Assembly (NCBI GenBank): GCA_032209605.1
Contig: JASFXZ010000018.1
Coordinates: forward strand, 2,917,904-2,981,903
Direction: 5' to 3'
Source: Mactromeris polynyma
Taxonomy: Eukaryota; Mollusca; Bivalvia; Venerida; Mactridae
Length of the DNA: 64,000 nt
The notes beneath the pieces were generated by a model. The model did no database searches, had not been told where the DNA came from, and was given only the letters and a program-made list of their open reading frames with translations. This document shows positions 58,026 to 64,000 of the stretch, one piece after another; within the stretch, counting starts at the first letter, position 1, and each line of letters opens with the position of its first letter. Both the position numbers and the translations under genes were made by a program.

Positions 58026-58304
58026 ATTTTACATCAAGGTAAACATAACCAGATTTTGGATCAACTTCAGATGGTTGGTTTGTAGGTTTCATTGTGTTTT
58101 GCACAGTACACGTGTACATCATCTTGTCATCCTTTGACACATCGTCAATTTTCAACAGTGCTGAATTCCATGATTTCTGGTCAGCATTTCTGGTCCATTT
58201 CACAGAGGTTTCTGCTGGATTACCGCGTGTGTATGAACAGTTATATCTGAATGGCTTGCCTTCTTTAGCACTCTGATTTGACATTGGCAACACTTCTGGC
58301 CCAT
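58026..58304 (-). CDS. IgSF receptor, third Ig exon
   Basis: A 279-bp exon, phase 1-1, with a GTTACAG acceptor and GTGAGT donor. It reads GPEVLPMSNQSAKEGKPF, then RYNCSYTRGNPAETSVKWTR (first Cys and core Trp), then LLKIDDVSKDDKMMYTCTVQ (second Cys). It ends SGYVYLDVKC. It is a C2/I-set domain with sequons at SNQS and YNCS. Confidence 0.9.
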
Positions 58305-58667
58305 CTGTAACATGAATTATACTTATACACCAGTGTATACCAGTAAAGTATAACATTACATTACAAATATTTCAAAAAAGTGCTATTTAAACAGCTTAAA
58401 AAGTAAATACCCTTTTGTACCTGTGTAAACTGTCACAGAAGACGTAATATGAAGAACAAGCATCTTGTCTATTAATGACAGACAAATCATTCAAAAAGAT
58501 AGAAAGAAGTTTTATACATTTCAGGAAGCGTACAAACTAAACATCACAATTATTCTAGTTTGGGCATACTTTGAGTGATGAATAAACACATTGGAGTAAT
58601 GTTAATGTAAAAAAATAGACATGTAAGAAAGGAAATGAGACATATAACTAATCAATTATATGTTTAC
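58305..58667. other. Intron between second and third Ig exons
   Basis: A 363-bp intron without features. Confidence 0.6.
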
Positions 58668-58982
58668 ATAGAACATTTGCAGATACATTTGCCTTGCTTT
58701 TGCCTGTTTCGTCGGACGGTGAGCCGTATGTTCGCTTCATATGGTTTGTAACCTCGCATGTATAAATATGAACAATGTCTCTAGTAACGTTCCCCTCAGG
58801 AACATGGAATTCTGTAAAACGTTCTGCACCACGTCCAAACCACTTATAAGAAGGATCAGGATTGCTCAACCCTTGACAATCTAACACAAATGATGTCCAT
58901 TCTAGAACGCTGAAAGAGTGTGAAATGTTTGTGTAGGTTCCAGATTCATATTTCAACCTGATGTTCGGTATATCCGGTGGAT
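58668..58982 (-). CDS. IgSF receptor, second Ig exon
   Basis: A 315-bp exon, phase 1-1, with a CTTACAG acceptor and GTAAAC donor. It starts PPDIPNIRLKYESGTYTN, then SFVLDCQGLSNPDPSYKWFG (first Cys, core Trp) and IVHIYTCEVTNHMKRTYG (second Cys), ending KANVSANVLC. The phrase NPDPSYKW is shared with QPDPSYTW in the first Ig exon, which suggests that these two domains arose by duplication. Confidence 0.9.
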
Positions 58983-59379
58983 CTGTAAGGAGAGTAGTTA
59001 AATATCATTAACAATAATAATTACAACTTGATAATGTCAGAGGCATGAGCAAAAGAGTATTGTTTTATTCACATTGCACAATTTATCATAGCCAAACATT
59101 GACACAACTAGAAGAAAACATATACAAAACTGAACAAATGACACATTGCAATGTCTGTTTTAAATTTTCATTATATGCTGCTGCATTAAATGTCAGGTAA
59201 CAATCTCAAATAGGTAAAGTAAAATTTGTTCATATAATATTCCTGACAATCGACACCATTGATATAAATACAAAGAACTGTACTTGGGGGTTTATGATTC
59301 TTGTGAAAAGACTTTCGATGATTGTGACTCTTACATTATAAGGGCACATAAAGGCTCATTATGTTAACTTGTATATATT
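58983..59379. other. IgSF intron sequence
   Basis: Nothing recognised. Confidence 0.4.
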
Positions 59380-60266
59380 AAACAAGAGGGCAATGACAGC
59401 CCTATATCGCTCACCCGAGTATACTGCCATTCTTATACAAAATAATAATTCATATATACAAAAAAACATTCGAACAATCGAAAGAGGACCACCTAAGGAT
59501 TATTGCTGCAAAATTTAATCAGAATTTATCAAGTGGTTTAGGAGGAAATGTCATTTATAGTTTCCACTATACACATATAGGGAACAAGCCCCGCCCCCTG
59601 GCGGCCATCTGTTTTGACGGAACTTAATAATTTATGCCATGTTGTAAGAGGACCACTAGACAATGCTACACATCAAATATCAAAGCTATAGACCCTATGG
59701 TTTGGGACATGAAGATTTTCAAAGTTTACACTTTTAAAATCTATGTTTAGCTCCTGTGACGACCTACTTATGCAACAGACCGAAACAATGTATATAACTT
59801 CGAAAAAGGACCACCTAAGGAACATTCATGTGAAGTTTGGTCAAAATCCATCGAGTGGTGTAGGAGGAGCTGTTGTTTATAGTTTCCACTATATGCATAA
59901 AGGGAACAAGCCCCGCCCCCTAGCGGCCATGTTTTTTTGACAGAACTTAATAATTTATGCAATCTTGTAGGAGGACCAATAGACAATGCTACACACCAAC
60001 TATCAAAGCTCTAGACATTTTGGTTTTGGACAAGAAGATTATCAAAGTTTACACTTTTAAAATCTATTTTTAGCTCCTGTGACCTAATTATGCAGCGGAC
60101 TGGTACAATTTATGCAACTTTGAAAGAAGCCAACCCAAGGATCTTTCCTGTGAGATTTGAACAAAATCCATTCAGTGGTATAGGAGGAGATGTTGTTTAA
60201 AGAAAATGTTGACGCACGACGCTTGACGACGGACATTCATCGATCCTAAAAGCTCACCATGAGCAC
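59380..60266 (+). repeat. Interspersed repeat with CTATATCGCTCACC terminus and about 320-bp internal duplication
   Basis: It starts AAACAAGAGGGCAATGAC, then CCCTATATCGCTCACCCGAG, and ends GATCCTAAAAGCTCACCATG. A unit with GGGAACAAGCCCCGCCCCCT and ACTTAATAATTTATGC occurs at about 59580 and 59900, and partly a third time from 60030. It shares its ends with the GACCTAG family and its interior with the repeat split at 36.6 kb. Confidence 0.85.
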
Positions 60267-61261
60267 TACAAAATCAAGGTGAGTCATTAGAATTACTTCA
60301 ATTTGACAATTTTCCATGTTTCACTCAGTTATTGTAAACTTCCTGAGTGAAAGTCATTCAATTTATTTGTCAATCATAGGAGTTCACTCAATTATTTTAA
60401 TTTTGATGAGTTTTCACCCAATTAAGTCAATTCTTATCTGAAGCACTGAATGTAAATGTGAATGTCAGACACAAACGTGACTGATTTTTTACTTACATTC
60501 TATTTAGTATTTTTATCAGTAAGATAAGTCCTATGAGTGTACCTAAAACTGTCTTGCTGTAATAAACATGACATGTTCATAATGTACGCAATAACTCAAA
60601 GAGAGGGAACAAGTTGCTACAGGGAACTGTAACACTAACCACTAGTCTTTGACTCAATTATGACAGGTACCTAAATTAATTGCATTTAACAGAAACAAAT
60701 CTAAACTCATATAACGATATTGCATACTGCGATATACCTCAGAAATATAATGGTCCCAGTCAGCTTGCTCTACATTTCTTCTGATTATACTCTTGATAAG
60801 ACGATATCGCACGCTGTTTTTATGGTCCAAAACTCAATTTTGACACTTATAACTATATTTTGGACCTGCAAATTAACTAACAATGTCAACAAAATCGGTC
60901 CCTTTTTGTCAAGTTGCTAGCCGCCCAAAAGGTGTCATTCCTAATGGTTTATTGTGATCATAGTGTACGTTTGACAAAGCTTTTTACTTGTTTTATTGTT
61001 TTACTTATTGTTTTATGTTTTGATGTTTTTTAACAGTTTCTGTATATATATTATCAAAGATTGTTTTATGTATTTTGTTTTATATTTTATGAAGTCAATT
61101 TTGTGCATATATTTCTAAGTTAATCTCTTTCTAAACGGTTTGATGATTTATCTCTTGTATTATCCTAAAAGATTATCATTTTAGAATGAAAGCATTTTAC
61201 ACCTTCTGTACAAGAAAGTACATCATATTTTTATTAAGCTATTAATCTGAGATTATTTATC
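60267..61261. other. IgSF intron sequence
   Basis: AT-rich; no gene. A run of TTTTGTTTTA-like low complexity lies near 60980-61090. Confidence 0.35.
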
Positions 61262-61767
61262 TGTAACAAGTTTGTTCGAAGCCTGCAAGCAAGTTACTAT
61301 GTCATTTAAACATAATAACCGGGTTGGAAACGAAGGGTGACTGGTTAACAACCCGAGGATATATAAGGGACTCCAAAAATTGGGTCTTTACTTATACTTA
61401 TATCCTTTGCTTGTTAAAATAAAATTGATTGAAATCGAACAACTTTGTTACAGGTAAGAATTTATGTTACTTTATTTTCTATTACTAAAGTTCACCTTAA
61501 ACTATGTTTCTTTATTTTAAATATTCATTGCTAATATTTATTTTCAAGATTTGTCTTTATCTTTGTAATTGTATTAAGTAGAAGTATTTAGTTTCCCATT
61601 TCGGCACCACTACACAAGCGAGTTTTAATATATATTCCCATGATGTTTTTTTATGTAAGTAAATTTATTGCATTTGTTATTATTCTAATATGTTATATTG
61701 TCTTGACTTACACTTATATCCTTTGCTTGTTAAAATAAATTTATTCAAATCGAACAACTTTGTTACA
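61262..61767 (+). repeat. LTR-like sequence with a second partial copy
   Basis: 61262-61452 starts TGTAACAAG and ends CTTTGTTACA, with GATATATAAGG as a TATA-like box and AAAATAAA near the end, as in a small LTR. The last 66 bp recur at 61702-61767. The 250 bp between hold no ORF. No target duplication was found, so it may be a TRIM-type remnant or a chance arrangement. Confidence 0.45.
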
Positions 61768-62230
61768 GTATTATTCATGAAAACTTACATAAACAACTTG
61801 AAGAGAGAATGTAAACACTATTTAATCGAAAAAAAGGAAACAGAATAAACAATACGAATACAAACGGACAATTACTGTGAAATACGATATGTTCGTACCA
61901 AAATTTACGGAGAACATTACACAAGGAAACATAACGACTAGCCATGCGAAATACTCGTTGAATATAGTTGATCAAATATTGAATGTTAAAATGCCATTAC
62001 TAATTCATAAAGAACACACATTTATTGATCAATTATATTATGCTCACTTTTAACTTTCAATTTCATCTACAGAAAAAGTTAACATTGGATACAACGGTAT
62101 TCGAAAACAACAATATAAATTGAACCGTCCACTGAATATCGCTATGGGCTGAGTTTACTGTAGTTAAATTCCATTAAAATGCAGACAAACACATTTTTGA
62201 CTAGATTGATTCACAAATAACTGTACTTAC
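61768..62230. other. IgSF intron sequence
   Basis: Nothing recognised. Confidence 0.35.
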
Positions 62231-62536
62231 ACATGATGTTCATAGATACAGAGGCTGTTGAAGATCTTGGGAGGGCGCTTGTTGATCCAGTTTCCTCCAA
62301 TTCATTATTTGCTATACACTTTAAAGTATATTCCATATCTCTTCGAATTGAAGGCAAAACCACACGTTGATCTGTATATTGCTTATTGTCAATCTGCCAA
62401 GTATAACTAGGGTCTGGTTGTCCTTGAGAACTACACGCTATTGGTAAACTATCACCAGCCACAACATTAAAAGGATCCACTGATATAGGTGAGTCGGATA
62501 TAGTGTTGTAGTAGATCTTAGGAGTTGAAGGAGCGA
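62231..62536 (-). CDS. IgSF receptor, first Ig exon in the window
   Basis: A 306-bp exon, phase 1-1, with a TATACAG acceptor and GTAAGT donor. It reads APSTPKIYYNTISDSPI, then LPIACSSQGQPDPSYTWQID (first Cys and core Trp), then RRDMEYTLKCIANNELEE (second Cys) and ends ASVSMNIMC. It is an I-set/C2-like domain. Because it is entered in phase 1 from the right, more exons must lie beyond 64000. Confidence 0.9.
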
Positions 62537-63231
62537 CTGTATACATACAAAAGTAACTTGGTATAATATAATAATGTCATGCACGTTTTTGGTTACATTC
62601 ATAATATGCATTTCTCATAGCTTAGGCTCATAATTCAAGATAAACAGATGGAATACTCCAAATTATAAAGGTATTTGGTGGATGCTCACATACAATGTTT
62701 TGTCAAAAGATAACTCTGCACAATCTTGAGGAAGAGTTATATCTCCTGAACTTCCACTCACTGCATTTTATGTGTATTCATAGCTTCCTACAAAATCCCT
62801 GAAACATGTTCGAAGTTTTACCATGGCAAATCATGATCCTTAATAATACTTTCAACTAGATGCCCAATGGCAACATGTCAGGCCCGCCAATTGTCAAGAG
62901 ATTAAAAGAATACGGTGATATAATGCTCTAGAGTGCTAATCTATTATACCCATCTTTTACTTTTGACTTCTAAGTGTGATTTTGACCTTTGAGCTATGTA
63001 CGGGTAGGGTACAGGTCTTGCACAACACATGAGGTCACCATGGTGAACATTTATGCAAAGTAATTTGAATTTCCCTAATAGATGACAGTGCAATATTCCG
63101 GAAAAATGTTTTTAACTTATAATTTGACATTTGACCTTGACCGTTTAGCTACAGACATGGCTCTTGCGCGCAACACGCAGTCTCATCATTGTAAACATTT
63201 GAGCCAGGTAATTTGAACATTCCTCAATATA
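62537..63231. other. IgSF intron sequence with decayed repeat words
   Basis: Phrases such as GACTTCTAAGTGTGATTTTGACC and GACCTTGACCGTTTAGCTACAGACATGG look like interspersed repeat scraps. No gene. Confidence 0.4.
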
Positions 63232-64000
63232 CAGGGTGTTTCATAATATCTGTTACCATTTTGGTGTTTTATATTTCTCTAACAATGTAAAACACGCTTA
63301 AATAAACGTAACAATGTGATAGTAGACAGAGTAAAGTTTTATTTGATATATGACATCAGAAGATTATCTTAAACACATGCCTTTATACGGGTTTTCTCAA
63401 TATGTCAGTTTTACAACAAGTGTTCCGGATGACGTCCTTTTTGTTGAATTACGACGTCTAGACGTTTCTTGAAGTTACAAATCACGGATTTGCAGGTGTC
63501 CGTTGAAATATTTCTTATTTCTCGCTTGATGGATATTTTCAAACCCTGTCTTTGAGATATCCCTAGAGGAAAAAGTCCAGCGGACTCAGATCGGGAGAGT
63601 GAGGGGGCCATACTGTGTCTGTCCTGTAAGAAATAAAGTTTGTACCGAACCTTCTCTCAAGCCACGAAAGTACCTCCCTGGAAGTGTGCGGAGTAGCACC
63701 ATCTTGCTGAAACCACAGTGTGTTAAGGTCCATACCCTTTCTCCTTAATGCTGGCACAAACTTCTTTTTTAGGAGATCTAAATATCGACTACTGTTAATT
63801 GTCTCTACCTCACCGTCCTCATCCTCAAAGACAAATGGACCATTAATGCCAGAAGAACTTAATGCTGCCCAAACAGTTACTTTCTCAGAATGCAAAGATC
63901 TTTCCGTGAAAATATTTGGTTTTTCTGTACCCCAGAAACGACAGTTACGTTTGTTTACTTGCGCATTTAAGTAGAAATGCGCTTCATCTGAAAACCAAGT
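63232..64000 (-). mobile_element. mariner-type element (DD41D), right part beyond the window
   Basis: The left end CAGGGTGTTTCATAATATCT starts at 63232 after a TA, a typical mariner-like terminus. The transposase reads on the minus strand from the window edge. The other end is not in the window. Confidence 0.8.
63411..64000 (-). pseudogene. mariner-like transposase (DD41D), partial, with stops
   Basis: From the edge it reads TWFSDEAHFYLNAQVNKRNC (first Asp), VTVWAALSSSGINGPF, TLWFQQDGATPHTSREVLSW (second Asp) and WPPHSPDLSPLDFFL (third Asp). Forty-one residues lie between the last two Asp, so the catalytic signature is DD41D. The Trp that usually follows DFFL is TAG, a second stop (TGA) comes eight codons later, and a third soon after. 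VICNFKKRLDVVIQQKGRHP continues the C terminus. The N-terminal DNA-binding half lies outside the window. Confidence 0.87.

Larger units (their letters stand above)
18410..62536 (-). other. Whole host gene: IgSF/FN3 type I membrane receptor (partial, N terminus outside window)
   Basis: Ten exons were assembled by eye from splice consensus and phase. All extracellular exon junctions are phase 1, as is usual for modular Ig and FN3 exons, and each such exon is a multiple of three. The predicted protein has five Ig-type domains, one FN3 domain, one membrane helix and a tail of about 80 residues. The architecture is that of nephrin/Kirre, sidekick-like or other IgSF adhesion receptors; I cannot name an orthologue. 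Introns of up to about 17 kb are packed with transposons. Upstream exons, signal peptide and promoter must lie beyond 64000. Confidence 0.85.

Noticed and set aside
61262..61452. A full LTR retrotransposon
   Set aside because: The second copy is only 66 bp, no internal coding sequence exists and no target duplication was found; kept only as an LTR-like repeat.

Overview
This is a eukaryotic, AT-rich, intron-rich and transposon-riddled window. Tail-to-tail SINE relics, tandem blocks carrying the recurrent phrase CCTATATCGCTCACC, and the mix of Ngaro, PIF/Harbinger, piggyBac, Tc1/mariner, Gypsy and LINE remnants look most like a bivalve mollusc. That assignment is inference from repeat style; there is no rRNA or other species marker. 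No prokaryotic operon, ribosome binding site or CRISPR array is present.

The one host gene I can build runs on the minus strand across about 44 kb, from beyond the right edge to a stop codon at 18410. Ten coding exons were placed by splice consensus and unbroken phase. Five immunoglobulin-type exons (62231-62536, 58668-58982, 58026-58304, 53203-53490, 35380-35706) and one fibronectin III exon (34584-34880) are followed by a transmembrane exon (23502-23630) and four small cytoplasmic exons (22605-22638, 19132-19188, 18742-18830, 18410-18465). It is a type I IgSF adhesion or receptor protein. Its tail carries three YxxL motifs, two of them spaced like an ITAM, and one intron appears to use a GC donor. 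The N terminus lies outside the window.

The introns are full of mobile DNA. A Gypsy LTR element (25539-32898, minus) keeps both LTRs, PBS, PPT, gag, protease, RT, RNase H and integrase, all broken, and has a Tc1 element (28548-30021) inserted in pol. A 6.2 kb element with long TIRs and a CTG target duplication (36641-42820) splits another repeat. A decayed piggyBac copy lies at 43769-45870. A DD41D mariner relic runs off the right edge.

The strangest region is 47284-52536. It is bracketed by Tc1 ends and holds a broken transposase, a second internal Tc1 right end still attached to the same Gypsy pol flank as at 30 kb, a five-unit tandem array, an SGNH-hydrolase-like gene with CCAAT and TATA boxes that ends just before two histone-type 3' stem-loops, and a duplicated GC-rich block.

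The left 18 kb, downstream of the host gene, holds a Ngaro-type tyrosine-recombinase retroelement (about 338-5600, minus) with gag, RT, RNase H, recombinase and its own SGNH domain, interrupted by a TTAA-flanked MITE. It also holds a PIF/Harbinger pair (Myb/SANT-like gene plus, transposase minus), a TGATGA-rich minisatellite, two LINE reverse-transcriptase fragments and several tRNA-derived SINEs. Nearly every mobile-element reading frame carries stops, frameshifts or deletions.
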